64,000 nt of DNA, from NCBI GenBank assembly GCA_027355725.1, contig DAIEHI010000104.1, forward strand, positions 1 to 64,000, in the 5' to 3' direction. The stretch's first letter is position 1; the number at the start of each line of letters is the position of its first letter. Below, piece by piece: positions 9,070 to 18,428 of this stretch. The stretch comes from Acidimicrobiaceae bacterium (GTDB lineage Bacteria; Actinomycetota; Acidimicrobiia; Acidimicrobiales; RAAP-2). The translations under genes were made by a program, and so were the position numbers. Below the pieces are notes generated by a model. That model searched no databases. It saw only the letters and a program-made list of their open reading frames with translations, and was not told the origin of the DNA.

Positions 9070-9836
9070 TTCTCGCTCTTGTCGGGTTCGCCGTGATCAG
9101 CGTTGGTACGCCCAGCGCGCCAGAACGCCTTTGAACTGATGTACTGATCATCGAGGCCCCGATCGAGCAGTGCACTTCGCACGGCTCGAAGCGTCGAGAA
9201 CTCGCCGAACAGGTATGCGTGGCCCTGGTCTTGAGGGAATTCAAAGGCGGCGAGGCCGTTCAAGAGACCCGCTGGATCGTTCTTCGCGCGTCCTCGACGA
9301 TCGACGAAGATGCCGGTGATGCCGATGCCTTCGTCGAACGAAGCAGTCAGCGCGTCGTCGTCGTGGTCGATCTCGACGATGAAGATCGCGCGACCCGGCG
9401 CCTCGATGCTCTGGGCCATTCGATAGAAGGCGCCCAACCCACTTGCGTCGCCAACAAAGACGTGCCAGTCAGCGTCGGGGTCGAGGATGATCTTGCCGCG
9501 CGGACCAACCACGTCCACCAGGTCTCCGGGTTGGGCGTGGCGAGCCCAGGTACAGCCCGGGCCGTCGTGATCGGTCGTGACCCACAGGGTGAGCGTCCCG
9601 GCATCCTCGTCGACGAAGCGCACGGAGTAGCGACGCCGGATGAACTTGCCCGATGAGTCAAGGACGCGGACCATGATGTCATTGCCGGCCACCCCCGCGA
9701 GCGAGGGGTCGCCTTGAAGAGTGACTTCGGCGATCGAGGTGCTGAGCTGGCGTGTTGAGACCACTTGAGCGACGCTGGCGCTGACGCCGAGGCGTGCAGC
9801 GAGTTCGAGTGTTGAGTCATCGGCGAGAGAGTTCAC
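9066..9836 (-). CDS. Siderophore-interacting (ViuB-type) FAD/NAD(P)H flavoreductase
   Basis: Belongs to the SIP family, cytoplasmic flavoproteins that reduce ferric siderophores to release iron. It shows the FAD-binding RRRYSVR motif, the flavin contact segment around CTWARHAQPGDLV, and a C-terminal SIP domain ending near SSKAFWRAG. The ORF track starts at 9914, but that extension (MSCGCHNHP...) overlaps ftsK and does not look like the family. I prefer the GTG at 9836, which follows a TATGCT -10 element by six bases and gives 256 residues. No siderophore genes lie nearby, so the iron role rests on family membership. Confidence 0.82.
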   Translation of the reverse strand: MNSLADDSTLELAARLGVSASVAQVVSTRQLSTSIAEVTLQGDPSLAGVAGNDIMVRVLDSSGKFIRRRYSVRFVDEDAGTLTLWVTTDHDGPGCTWARHAQPGDLVDVVGPRGKIILDPDADWHVFVGDASGLGAFYRMAQSIEAPGRAIFIVEIDHDDDALTASFDEGIGITGIFVDRRGRAKNDPAGLLNGLAAFEFPQDQGHAYLFGEFSTLRAVRSALLDRGLDDQYISSKAFWRAGRTNADHGEPDKSEN

Positions 9837-9842
9837 TTTCGC

Positions 9843-9848
9843 AGCATA
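9843..9848 (-). promoter_or_regulatory. Leaderless -10 element of the SIP flavoreductase
   Basis: On the minus strand TATGCT is followed by GCGAAA and then GTG (9836). A weak -35 (TTCGTA) lies 17 bases upstream. This supports the shortened start. Confidence 0.5.
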
Positions 9849-9890
9849 ATTTGCCTGGCGCACACTACGAACCCATGTTCGGTAAGTTGG

Positions 9891-12311
9891 ATGGTTGTGG
9901 CAGCCGCACGACACCAGAAAAAGCCGGTGAAGAAACCCTCGAGATCCTCTTCAGCCAAGGCGAGGTCGAAACCTGAGAATCTAACGCCTTGGCAGCGCCA
10001 CGAGCGTGACATCTGGATTGTGGTGCTCGTCGTCATCGGTCTTCTTGCGGCACTCGCCGAGGCGAGCCTTCTCGGTCCAGTCGGACGGGCGATCTCTGAA
10101 GTCCTGAAGTTGCTCTTTGGCGCGGGGCGATTCTTTCTGCCGCCGCTTCTCGTAGCTCTTGGGATCGCACTCGTGTGGGGAAAGGTCGAGGTCGAGCGTT
10201 CGCGCTTTGCGTGGGGGTTGGCACTCGGACTCGTGAGCGTTTGTGGGCTTGGCGACCTCGCCGGTGGGCGACCTGGTGTACACGCATCGGTAGCGTCGCT
10301 CGGTCATGCGGGCGGCTGGATTGGCGTGCTTATCGGCGGAGGGCTACATCGCGCACTTGGGGTGGGCGGTGCGGTCGTGGTGCTGTTGGCGTTGCTCGTG
10401 ATCGCGGTCATGATTGTCACCGGCATCGGGCTTCGAGCGCTGGTGTCGGGTTCGGTCGCGTTCGTTCGTGCTCTGGGCCGCCTGTTCTCAAAATGGTGGA
10501 CCGCGCGACCAAAGAGCACGCCTCGCTATGGTGACGACGCAAGTGACGACGCGGACCTCGAAGATGATGAACTCGGCGTCGAAGAAGTTCGCGCACCCGC
10601 ACCGTCACCCGAGCCCCCATCGCCGGCGATAACGACACCGGTAGTGCGCGTCCACGACGAGGAGCCGGTCGAATACGACAACGAGGCGATCTACGACGAC
10701 GAGGAATCTGACTATGAGCCCTACGGTGAACCAAGCGACCCTGACGTCGCTTCAGATTCACTAGGCGAAGTCGCGAAACTGCCCATCATGATGAGCGAAT
10801 GGGTCCTGCCGCCCGCGTCGTTGCTGCAAAGAACAAAAGAGCAACGCCAGGATCGCACGGCAACCGAACTCGCTGGTCGCGAACTAGTGGATGCGTTGTC
10901 AGCGCACGGTGTCGAGACGACGCTCGTCGGCTACACCGTTGGCCCGACGGTCACGCGCTTTGAACTTGAACTGGGGCCGGGGGTCAAGGTCGCCCGGGTG
11001 ACGTCGCTCAACAAGGACATCGCGTACGCCATGGCGTCGCCCGATGTTCGTATCCTCGCGCCAATTCCAGGCCGATCGGCAATCGGGGTCGAGGTCCCCA
11101 ATCGCCAGCGATCACTCGTGGCGCTCGGCGACCTACTCGCGGCCGAGGAGTCTGTCGCCGCCACCCACCCTCTTGATGTTCCCATCGGTCGTGACATCTC
11201 GGGAAAGACCGTTGTCGTGAATCTTGGCGAGATGCCCCACGTCCTCATCTCGGGTGCGACGGGGGCGGGGAAGAGCTCGTGCATCAACTCACTGATCACG
11301 TCGCTCGTCATGCGTGCGACCCCGGATCAGGTTCGTCTCTTGCTCATCGACCCCAAACGCGTTGAGATGGGTCAGTACAATGACCTCCCGCATCTCTTGG
11401 CGCCCGTTGTGGTGGATCCAAAGAAGGCTGCAGCCACGCTCGCGTGGGCGGTGAAGGAGATGGAGCGTCGCTACGATCTTCTCGCCGAGTGCGGTGCGCG
11501 CGACATCACGAGCTACCAACAGATGGTGCTGCGTGGTGAGTTGACGCCCGAGGCGACCATTCGAGAACAAGTCGCCGATGCCATAGAGCGGGCGACGGGC
11601 CTGGCGTCAGACGTCGAGGAAGCGCCCGGACCGGAACGACTGCCGTACATCGTGATCGTGGTCGATGAGCTGAACGACTTGATGATGGTGGCCGCGCGCG
11701 ACGTCGAGGAGTCCGTTGTACGTATCGCTCAGATGGCGCGCGCCGTGGGCATTCACCTGGTGCTGGCGACCCAGCGCCCGAGCGTGGACGTCATCACCGG
11801 CGTCATCAAGGCAAATGTTCCCAGCCGCATGGCGTTTGCGGTGTCTTCTCTTGCTGACAGTCGCGTCATCCTCGATCAGGCCGGTGCGGAACGTCTCATT
11901 GGCAAGGGTGACATGCTGCTCGTCACGGCGTCGAGCAATATCGCGCGTCGGCTGCAGTCGCCCTGGGTCTCAGAGGACGAAGTGCGTCGCGTCGTGGAGA
12001 ATTGGAGGGCCCAAGGGGGTCGCCGAGAGACGGTGGTCGCCCTTGACCTCCCCGCGAGCCGATCGACGTCGGGCTCAGGTTCTGGAGACGACGCCGATGA
12101 CGAGATCCTGCGTCAGGCGCGCGAACTCGTCATTCGAACCCAGTCCGGTTCGACATCGATGCTGCAGCGAAAGTTGCGAGTTGGCTTCGCTCGTGCGGGG
12201 CGCATCATGGACCAGCTCGAAGAAGAAGGCGTGGTGGCGCCGGGTGATGGTTCCAAGGCCCGCAAGGTCCTCATCACGCTCGAACAATACGATCAGCAGA
12301 CGTCGCTCTAA
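9891..12311 (+). CDS. ftsK: DNA translocase FtsK/SpoIIIE
   Basis: Septal DNA pump that clears and segregates chromosome ends at division. The 806-residue protein has an N-terminal cluster of membrane helices (about 45-190), a short acidic linker (EDDELGVEE, EYDNEAIYDDEESDYE), the RecA-like motor with Walker A GATGAGKSS near 455-462 and Walker B VIVVDEL near 587, and a C-terminal winged-helix gamma domain (from about 740) that reads oriented DNA motifs. The start is uncertain: ATG at 9891 or the in-frame GTG at 9897. A TAAGTT hexamer at 9883-9888 lies eight bases before the GTG. Confidence 0.96.
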   Translation: MVVAAARHQKKPVKKPSRSSSAKARSKPENLTPWQRHERDIWIVVLVVIGLLAALAEASLLGPVGRAISEVLKLLFGAGRFFLPPLLVALGIALVWGKVEVERSRFAWGLALGLVSVCGLGDLAGGRPGVHASVASLGHAGGWIGVLIGGGLHRALGVGGAVVVLLALLVIAVMIVTGIGLRALVSGSVAFVRALGRLFSKWWTARPKSTPRYGDDASDDADLEDDELGVEEVRAPAPSPEPPSPAITTPVVRVHDEEPVEYDNEAIYDDEESDYEPYGEPSDPDVASDSLGEVAKLPIMMSEWVLPPASLLQRTKEQRQDRTATELAGRELVDALSAHGVETTLVGYTVGPTVTRFELELGPGVKVARVTSLNKDIAYAMASPDVRILAPIPGRSAIGVEVPNRQRSLVALGDLLAAEESVAATHPLDVPIGRDISGKTVVVNLGEMPHVLISGATGAGKSSCINSLITSLVMRATPDQVRLLLIDPKRVEMGQYNDLPHLLAPVVVDPKKAAATLAWAVKEMERRYDLLAECGARDITSYQQMVLRGELTPEATIREQVADAIERATGLASDVEEAPGPERLPYIVIVVDELNDLMMVAARDVEESVVRIAQMARAVGIHLVLATQRPSVDVITGVIKANVPSRMAFAVSSLADSRVILDQAGAERLIGKGDMLLVTASSNIARRLQSPWVSEDEVRRVVENWRAQGGRRETVVALDLPASRSTSGSGSGDDADDEILRQARELVIRTQSGSTSMLQRKLRVGFARAGRIMDQLEEEGVVAPGDGSKARKVLITLEQYDQQTSL

Positions 12312-12314
12312 ATC

Positions 12315-13529
12315 GTGTCACGTCGCTTCTCTTCTCGCCGAATGTATCTTCGTGGGCTCTGGACGCGTCTGTTCTCCATGATCCTTGGCGCGGTGCTCGC
12401 TGCAGCGCTGATCATTGGGATGCAGGTGCCGCTGATGCACCCGAGTGCGAAGGCGCGGTTCACGCTGCGCGTACCAGGGACGAGCCAAGCGAACATTGCG
12501 TGGCCCGCGAGCGGGAGTGCTGCGCTGATCGTTCCCTCGCTTGGGGTGACGATGAGCCACAACAACAGTCTCATGCCCATAGCCAGTCTCACCAAGATGA
12601 TGACTGCGTACGTGGTCCTAAAGAAATTGCCACTCGGTATTGGAGAGACGGGTCCGTGCGTCACGGTGAGCGCGAGCGACGTTGCCACCTATGAAGCAAT
12701 GATTCAGACTGACCAATCAAACGTGTTGGTGAGCGCCGGTGAACAGTTGTGCGAGTTCGACCTCCTCGACGGGCTACTCGTGCACTCGGCTAATAACTTC
12801 TCGGTGATCTTGGCAGACATGGTCGCCGGTGACACCACTAACTTCGTCGCTCTGATGAACCAGACCGCCGCGTCCATGGGATTTGTGGGCACGCACTACG
12901 TTGACACGTCGGGTTACGATCCCGGATCTGTGTCGACGGCACTCGATCAGGGGCTGTTGGCCCAACGCCTGATGAGGTCACCGCTCGTACGATCGATCGT
13001 TGGACAGACGAGCGTGACGCTGCCGGTCGCGGGCACTGTTGGCTCCTACACCCCGTATGTTGGCATCGATCACGTCATAGGCGTGAAATCTGGTCGCACC
13101 CTGGCCGCTGGCGGGTGCGACGTCATGGCGATGCAATTTCTTGATGGCACAGTCCTTCGCACCGTGTACTCAGTGGTCCTCGACCAACGTGGGGGAGACC
13201 TCCTTGGACCGGCCGGCGACGCTGCATTGGCGCTGGCCCAGTCGGCGGTTTCGGGAGAGAGACACTTGACCCTTGCCAAGGGTCGCGTCGTCGGTCGAAT
13301 CGGATGGAACGAAACCAGCGCGATAGTCGTTGCTCGCCCAAGTTCCTTTCATTGGTGGCCAGTCCAGGGAAGCTTGCCCGTCTCGGTCAAGTTCAGCCAC
13401 TTCTCATCGGCGATTCACCGAGGCCAGCGCGTTGGCTGGCTCATTGTCCACGCCCGGCGTCTCGAGAGGATCGCGCTCGTGGCGCGCACGAATGTCTCCC
13501 CGCCATCACTGTGGCAACGCCTACGCTGA
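12315..13529 (+). CDS. D-alanyl-D-alanine carboxypeptidase (peptidase S11 family)
   Basis: Penicillin-binding-type serine peptidase that trims peptidoglycan stem peptides outside the membrane. All three active-site motifs are present: SLTK near residue 90, SAN near 157 and KSG (the KTG equivalent) near 257. An N-terminal membrane anchor or signal segment (LFSMILGAVLAAALIIGMQ) follows a short basic stretch. The GTG at 12315 is three bases after the ftsK stop; an in-frame ATG at 12342 is the alternative. There is no C-terminal amphipathic anchor of the DacA kind. Confidence 0.85.
   Translation: MSRRFSSRRMYLRGLWTRLFSMILGAVLAAALIIGMQVPLMHPSAKARFTLRVPGTSQANIAWPASGSAALIVPSLGVTMSHNNSLMPIASLTKMMTAYVVLKKLPLGIGETGPCVTVSASDVATYEAMIQTDQSNVLVSAGEQLCEFDLLDGLLVHSANNFSVILADMVAGDTTNFVALMNQTAASMGFVGTHYVDTSGYDPGSVSTALDQGLLAQRLMRSPLVRSIVGQTSVTLPVAGTVGSYTPYVGIDHVIGVKSGRTLAAGGCDVMAMQFLDGTVLRTVYSVVLDQRGGDLLGPAGDAALALAQSAVSGERHLTLAKGRVVGRIGWNETSAIVVARPSSFHWWPVQGSLPVSVKFSHFSSAIHRGQRVGWLIVHARRLERIALVARTNVSPPSLWQRLR
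13522..13527 (+). promoter_or_regulatory. Leaderless -10 element of thrB
   Basis: TACGCT, overlapping the stop codon of the carboxypeptidase gene, is followed by GAAATC and then the thrB ATG (13534). Confidence 0.55.
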
Positions 13530-13533
13530 AATC

Positions 13534-14382
13534 ATGCTTGTTAGAGTTCCCGCCAGTTCCGCCAATCTGGGCCCCGGCTTTGACGCCCTTGCCGTCGCGC
13601 TCAATCTCTACGTTGAAGTAGCTCTCGAGCCGGCGGATTCATTCTCGATCACGAGCGAGGGTTTTGGCGCGGGCCGCTTCGACGACGAGCGCCACCTTGG
13701 TGCGGTCGTGGCGGCGCGGGTGCTCGGACACTCGAACTTCTCGATGCACGTGAACTCCGCTATTCCACTCTCGCGAGGCCTGGGATCCTCGGCGGCGCTC
13801 GCGCTCGCCGCCGCCGCGGCGGCCGGTGCGAGCGATCCGCTGGCGCTCGCCACCGAGGTCGACGGTCACGCCGAGAACGCGGCCGCTTCACTGCTCGGGG
13901 GATTGGTCGTGGCGAGTGTGCACGAGCGCGACGGCATCATCGTGCGGCCCTTGGCGCTCGATGACGAGTGGCGTTTCGTTGTGGTGATCCCCGATGAAGA
14001 ACTAGCGACGGTCGACGCTCGTCGCGTTCTGCCGGACTTCGTTCCTTTCGGCGACGCTGTGCACAATCTAAGCGCGATGGGCTTTCTCATCGCCGGGCTC
14101 GCCGATCATCACAGCTTCGTCTCCTCGGCCATGGATGACAACCTGCACCAGCCGTATCGAATGTCGCTCTTACCCTTCGCGCAGCCCTTGCTAGCGACCC
14201 TTCGTGAAGCCGGTGCCTCGGGTTCGTGTTGGTCCGGCGCTGGTTCCACCATGCTCGGGTTGTGTCTGAGCGACACCGCGCAGGACGTGGCCCTCGCAGC
14301 GCGAGAATTCCTCTCGGTCAACTCGGTACCGGGGACGGTGTTGAGTCTCGAAGCGGATCGCACCGGCCTGGTCGTTCTTTGA
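13534..14382 (+). CDS. thrB: Homoserine kinase
   Basis: GHMP-family kinase that phosphorylates homoserine for threonine synthesis. The start at 13534 gives MLVRVPASSANLGPGFDALA, the classic ThrB N-terminus; the ORF track start at 13330 runs back into the preceding gene and is wrong. The phosphate-binding loop PLSRGLGSSAALA is near residue 80 and the C-terminal SGAGST motif is present. At 282 residues it is slightly short but complete. No thrA or thrC is adjacent. Confidence 0.93.
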   Translation: MLVRVPASSANLGPGFDALAVALNLYVEVALEPADSFSITSEGFGAGRFDDERHLGAVVAARVLGHSNFSMHVNSAIPLSRGLGSSAALALAAAAAAGASDPLALATEVDGHAENAAASLLGGLVVASVHERDGIIVRPLALDDEWRFVVVIPDEELATVDARRVLPDFVPFGDAVHNLSAMGFLIAGLADHHSFVSSAMDDNLHQPYRMSLLPFAQPLLATLREAGASGSCWSGAGSTMLGLCLSDTAQDVALAAREFLSVNSVPGTVLSLEADRTGLVVL

Positions 14383-15257
14383 GCCCGACGACATCGCATT
14401 CGAAGCGGGAATCGCTGTTCGGCGTCGGCTTCGTGCTCATGGGTGCCACGATCTTCCCTTGGACGTCAGCCATTGTGCAACCGGTGTTCCTCGTCATCGG
14501 ACCCTCGGCGTCGAGTGCGTGGCGTTTTCTCATCGGCGCGGTCGTGCTGGTCGCATTCACTCGACCGCGAGTGCTCAAGTGGAGTCGTCACCAGTGGGTG
14601 GGGGCAATAGCGCTAGGCGTGTCGACCGCGTTCATGAACATGTCGTTCTACCAAGCAATCGCGAGGATCCCGCTTGGTAGTGCGGTCACCATTGAGTTCC
14701 TCGGCCCTCTACTCGTAGCGGTGCTGGGTAAGCGAACATGGCGACACAGCCTCTTTGCGCTGATCGCGGGATTTGGTGTGGTCGCACTCTCGCATCCTGG
14801 CGGTGGGCTGACCCTCGAGGGTGGCCTCTTCGCCGTGGGCGCGGGTGCCGGGTGGGCTTCGTACCTGTTCGCCTCACATCGTGTCGGGGGTTCGACGACC
14901 GGATTCGGTGGTCTCGCAGTCTCGATGATGATCTCGAGTCTGGTGACCCTGCCCTTCTCAATGGGCTCGGCGATGATCCTCGCTCATCACCCCTACGTCT
15001 TTGGTCGACTGGTCATCGTGGCGGTCGCCTCGATTGTCTTTGGTTTCGGCGCGGAGCTTCAGGCGCTTCGTCGCTTGAAGCCGTCAATCGTGGGCGTGCT
15101 CGTTTCCTTTGAACCCGCTATTGCCTTTGGCGTCGGTTGGGTCCTCCTGAGTGAACACCTTTCGGGTTGGTCACTCGTTGGACTGTGCTCTGTGATCATT
15201 GCGGGTGTTGGCGTGACGCTCGATCAAGCGGGAAATGCTGAGCCGGTCCCGCTGTAG
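14379..15257 (+). CDS. EamA/DMT-family transporter
   Basis: Ten-helix drug/metabolite transporter with two EamA repeats; members often export amino acids or other metabolites. I place the start at TTG 14379, which overlaps the thrB stop (TTGA) and gives a 292-residue protein of normal family length; the ORF track start at 14226 lies inside thrB in another frame. The overlap with thrB suggests translational coupling and possibly export of a threonine- or homoserine-related compound, but the substrate is unknown. Confidence 0.82.
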   Translation: MSPTTSHSKRESLFGVGFVLMGATIFPWTSAIVQPVFLVIGPSASSAWRFLIGAVVLVAFTRPRVLKWSRHQWVGAIALGVSTAFMNMSFYQAIARIPLGSAVTIEFLGPLLVAVLGKRTWRHSLFALIAGFGVVALSHPGGGLTLEGGLFAVGAGAGWASYLFASHRVGGSTTGFGGLAVSMMISSLVTLPFSMGSAMILAHHPYVFGRLVIVAVASIVFGFGAELQALRRLKPSIVGVLVSFEPAIAFGVGWVLLSEHLSGWSLVGLCSVIIAGVGVTLDQAGNAEPVPL

Positions 15258-15315
15258 GACGTGCTCTCAGTAGACGGAGTCTGGGCAGCACCGGAGCCGA
15301 CGTGGAGGGCCCTAT

Positions 15316-15321
15316 TAGGCT
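15316..15321 (+). promoter_or_regulatory. Leaderless -10 element of miaB
   Basis: TAGGCT is followed by seven bases and then GTG 15329, which gives the family-typical MiaB N-terminus. Confidence 0.5.
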
Positions 15322-15328
15322 GGAGCGC

Positions 15329-16723
15329 GTGGTTGCGCCAAAGACCTTCGCCATTCGAACCTTCGGGTGCCAAATGAACGAGCACGACTCCGAACGTCTG
15401 GCTGGGCTCATGGTGGCCGACGGTCTCATACCGGTTGCTTCGGGCGAGGAACCAGACGTGGTCATCTTCAACACCTGCACAATCCGAGAGAACGCCGATC
15501 TCAAGCTCTACAGTGCGCTCGGCCAACTGAAGGCGCAAAAGGAGAATCACCCTGAAATGCAGATCGCCGTAGGCGGCTGCATGGCCCAAAAGGATCGTGG
15601 AGAGATTCTCGAGCGCGCCGGGTGGGTGGACGTGGTCTTTGGCACGCACAATCTGAACTCGGCCCCGGCGCTCCTGCGTCGAGCGCGAAGCGAAGGGCCC
15701 CTGGTTGAAATACTCGACGCGCCTGACCCCGAAGCGAGTCGTGACATGGCGCCCGCGCTGTACGCCGTGCGTGAGTTGGAGTTCGCGGCGTGGATGACCA
15801 TCCAGACCGGTTGTGACAACACGTGCGCGTACTGCATCGTGCCCGCCGTACGCGGGGCAGAGATCAGTCGGCCACTCGCGGACCTGGTTCGAGAGGCCGA
15901 GATGCTCGCGAAGGCCGGCGTCAGTGAGATCACGGTGCTCGGTCAGAACGTGAACTCCTACGGACGCGATATCACCAAGCGAGGGCCGCTCTTTGCCGAG
16001 TTGTTGCGTGAACTTGGAGCTATCAGTGGCATCGAACGCATTCGCTTCACGAGTCCCCACCCCAAGGACCTGCGACCCGAAACAATCGAGGCCATGGCAG
16101 AGATCGATGCGGTTTGTCCGCAACTGCACCTACCTCTGCAATCTGGATCGAACCGGGTGCTTCGCGCGATGCGCCGTGGTTACAGCGCCGAGCGCTACAT
16201 GGAGCGACTCGCGGCGGCGCGCGACGCGATCAGCGACCTCGCTGTCACCACCGACATCATCGTGGGTTTTCCTGGAGAGAGCGACGTCGAGTTCAATGAG
16301 TCTCTCGAGGTCATAGCGAGCGCCGAGTTCGACTCCGCGTACACCTTCATCTTCTCACCGCGATCGGGAACCCGCGCGGCGGAGATGGTAGAAGACTTCG
16401 TGGACGATGATGTCGTAAAGGAGCGCTTCGAACGTCTCAAGCAGGTGCTTGACCGCTCGGCCCTGGCCAAACACCGTCAACGGGTTGGTCAACGCGAGGA
16501 AGTGCTCGTCGAGGGCCCCTCGCGTCGCAACGACCAGATGCTGTCGGGTCGAACTCGCCAGGGCAAACTTGTGCACTTCGCTTCACCAACCGAGCCCCTT
16601 CGAGCGGGTTCTCTCGCCATGGTTGATATCACGTACGCAGCGCCCTACCATTTGCTCGGCGAGCTCTCATCGGTGGTGCGCCCCCCTCGGCATAAGTTGC
16701 GCATTCCCCTGCTCAGCTCGTGA
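15329..16723 (+). CDS. miaB: tRNA-2-methylthio-N6-dimethylallyladenosine synthase
   Basis: Radical SAM methylthiotransferase that adds the 2-methylthio group to i6A37 of tRNA. It has the N-terminal cluster cysteines (TFGCQMNEHDSE, FNTCTIREN, VGGCMAQ), the radical SAM motif GCDNTCAYC near residue 162 and a C-terminal TRAM domain. The GTG at 15329 starts the protein 10 residues before TFGCQMN, as in the family, and follows a leaderless -10 element; the track start at 15302 adds nine residues without support. The stop overlaps the miaA start. Confidence 0.95.
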   Translation: MVAPKTFAIRTFGCQMNEHDSERLAGLMVADGLIPVASGEEPDVVIFNTCTIRENADLKLYSALGQLKAQKENHPEMQIAVGGCMAQKDRGEILERAGWVDVVFGTHNLNSAPALLRRARSEGPLVEILDAPDPEASRDMAPALYAVRELEFAAWMTIQTGCDNTCAYCIVPAVRGAEISRPLADLVREAEMLAKAGVSEITVLGQNVNSYGRDITKRGPLFAELLRELGAISGIERIRFTSPHPKDLRPETIEAMAEIDAVCPQLHLPLQSGSNRVLRAMRRGYSAERYMERLAAARDAISDLAVTTDIIVGFPGESDVEFNESLEVIASAEFDSAYTFIFSPRSGTRAAEMVEDFVDDDVVKERFERLKQVLDRSALAKHRQRVGQREEVLVEGPSRRNDQMLSGRTRQGKLVHFASPTEPLRAGSLAMVDITYAAPYHLLGELSSVVRPPRHKLRIPLLSS

Positions 16724-17655
16724 TGAACCACGGCGGCATGGCCGTCGCACTGGTCGGAGCGACAGCGACGGGAAAATCCGCACTGGCCCACGAGATCGCC
16801 CTTGAGCGAGGCGACATCGAAATACTCACTGTCGATGCGATGACTGTCTATCGCGGTATGGACCTCGCTACAGCCAAGCCAACGACCCAAGAGCGCGAAG
16901 AGGTGGAGTATCACCTACTCGACCTGGTGGAGGCGAGCGAGGAGTTCAGTCTCGCCCAGTTCCAATCGCATGCGCGAGATGCTGCCGAAGCAGTGTGGAT
17001 GCTTGGTGGGTCTGTGCTCTACGTCGGCGGTACCGGGCTGTACGGTCGCGCGGTCCTCGACAATCTGGAGATACCCGGTCAGTTTCCTGACGTGCGTGTC
17101 GAACTCGAGCAGATGGCCGAGACCAACCTTGCAGATCTTTACGCTGAACTGGAGCGACTCGACCCGTTATCGGCGAGTCGCATGGAGCCAACCAATGCCC
17201 GGCGCATCGTTCGTGCCCTCGAAGTGACCCGTGGTTCGGGTCGCCGGTTCTCTTCCTTTGGTGCAGGACTGCGCACGTATCCTGCGGTGCGCGTTGTCCA
17301 GGTGGGTCTTCGCGCCGATTTCGAACAATTGGACCGCCGCATTGAGCAGCGTTTTCTCCAGTGGCTGGAAATGGGGCTCGTGGAGGAGGTCTCGCGACTG
17401 TCCTGCGCCCCGGGGGGTCTCAGCCGCACGGCGCGTCAGGCGGTGGGCTACCGCGAAATCCTCCGTCACCTCGAAGATGGCGCAGCGCTCGAGGACTGCG
17501 TGCGCGATGCCATCACCGCGAGCAAGCGCCTCGCTCGTCGACAGCGCTCATGGTTCGAACGCGATCCGAGAATCGAATGGTTTGACGAACCCGAGGGCGC
17601 ACGTGGCCGTCTGCTCGAAGTGCTTAACAGCCCTGACGGGTTCGTGCGAGACTAG
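16720..17655 (+). CDS. miaA: tRNA dimethylallyltransferase
   Basis: Transfers the isopentenyl group to A37 of tRNA, making the substrate of MiaB. The 311-residue protein has the P-loop GATATGKSAL near residue 13 and DAMTVYRGMDLATAKPT near 40. Start is GTG 16720 or ATG 16723; the former overlaps the miaB stop by four bases. The miaB-miaA-dapF-hflX order is typical of actinobacteria. Confidence 0.95.
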   Translation: MMNHGGMAVALVGATATGKSALAHEIALERGDIEILTVDAMTVYRGMDLATAKPTTQEREEVEYHLLDLVEASEEFSLAQFQSHARDAAEAVWMLGGSVLYVGGTGLYGRAVLDNLEIPGQFPDVRVELEQMAETNLADLYAELERLDPLSASRMEPTNARRIVRALEVTRGSGRRFSSFGAGLRTYPAVRVVQVGLRADFEQLDRRIEQRFLQWLEMGLVEEVSRLSCAPGGLSRTARQAVGYREILRHLEDGAALEDCVRDAITASKRLARRQRSWFERDPRIEWFDEPEGARGRLLEVLNSPDGFVRD

Positions 17656-17660
17656 AGACA

Positions 17661-18428
17661 GTGGCACTGCGAACTCTTCAGAAATGGCATGGGGCGGGCA
17701 ACGACTTCCTCGTTGACGTCATTGAGCACGGCACGGCAACGTGGTGGAACGCCGAGCGCGCACGTGCGGTGTGCAATCGTTACACCGGCGTGGGTGCCGA
17801 CGGCCTCTTGCTCGCCACGCTCGGTTCGCACGTTGAAATGGTCCTGTTCAACGCGGACGGCAGTATCGCAGAGATGTCGGGCAATGGAATTCGCTGTCTG
17901 GCGGCCGCCGTTCGTCGAGCGACGCACGCAACGTGGTCGAGCCTCACGGTGATGACTGAGGCGGGCGCTCGCGAGGTGTCACTCACGATGAACGTAGATG
18001 GTGGCTACGGCAGTGTGACGATGGGTCTCGTATCATTCGAGCCCGTACTCGAAGGCTCCCTCGGCGTCGCGAACGTGGGCAACCCCCACGTCGTCGTGCT
18101 CGATGACGCGACCTGGAGCGACGCAGAGCGTGAAGCCCGAGCGGCTCAGTTATCCGAACAGATTGGCGGAGCCAACGTCGAATTCGTCACGCCACTCGAC
18201 CGTCGCCGCGTCCGCATCAGAGTCATCGAGCGAGGTGTTGGTTGGACCCTTGCCTGCGGCACCGGTTCGGTAGCCACAGCGGCGGTCTGTCATCGTGAGG
18301 GACTCTGCGAAGATGATGTGATCGTAGAGAATCCCGGTGGACCCCTTCGCGTGCAACTCGCGGACGCGCAGGCGACGTTGTCAGGCCCGGTGCAGTTCGT
18401 TGCGAACATTGAGTGGCTCGAAGTTTGA
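17661..18428 (+). CDS. dapF: Diaminopimelate epimerase
   Basis: Converts LL-DAP to meso-DAP for peptidoglycan and lysine. The 255-residue protein begins KWHGAGNDF and has both catalytic cysteines in family motifs, NGIRCLAAA near residue 78 and ACGTGSVA near 198. The GTG start follows the miaA stop by five bases, so it is part of the same transcript. Confidence 0.96.
   Translation: MALRTLQKWHGAGNDFLVDVIEHGTATWWNAERARAVCNRYTGVGADGLLLATLGSHVEMVLFNADGSIAEMSGNGIRCLAAAVRRATHATWSSLTVMTEAGAREVSLTMNVDGGYGSVTMGLVSFEPVLEGSLGVANVGNPHVVVLDDATWSDAEREARAAQLSEQIGGANVEFVTPLDRRRVRIRVIERGVGWTLACGTGSVATAAVCHREGLCEDDVIVENPGGPLRVQLADAQATLSGPVQFVANIEWLEV

Noticed and set aside
13330-13533. 204-base N-terminal extension of thrB in the ORF track
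   Set aside because: It overlaps the C-terminus of the carboxypeptidase gene in another frame, and the family N-terminus with a leaderless -10 begins at 13534.
14226-14378. N-terminal extension of the EamA transporter in the ORF track
   Set aside because: Arg/Gly-rich, lies inside thrB, and the family length is reached from TTG 14379.
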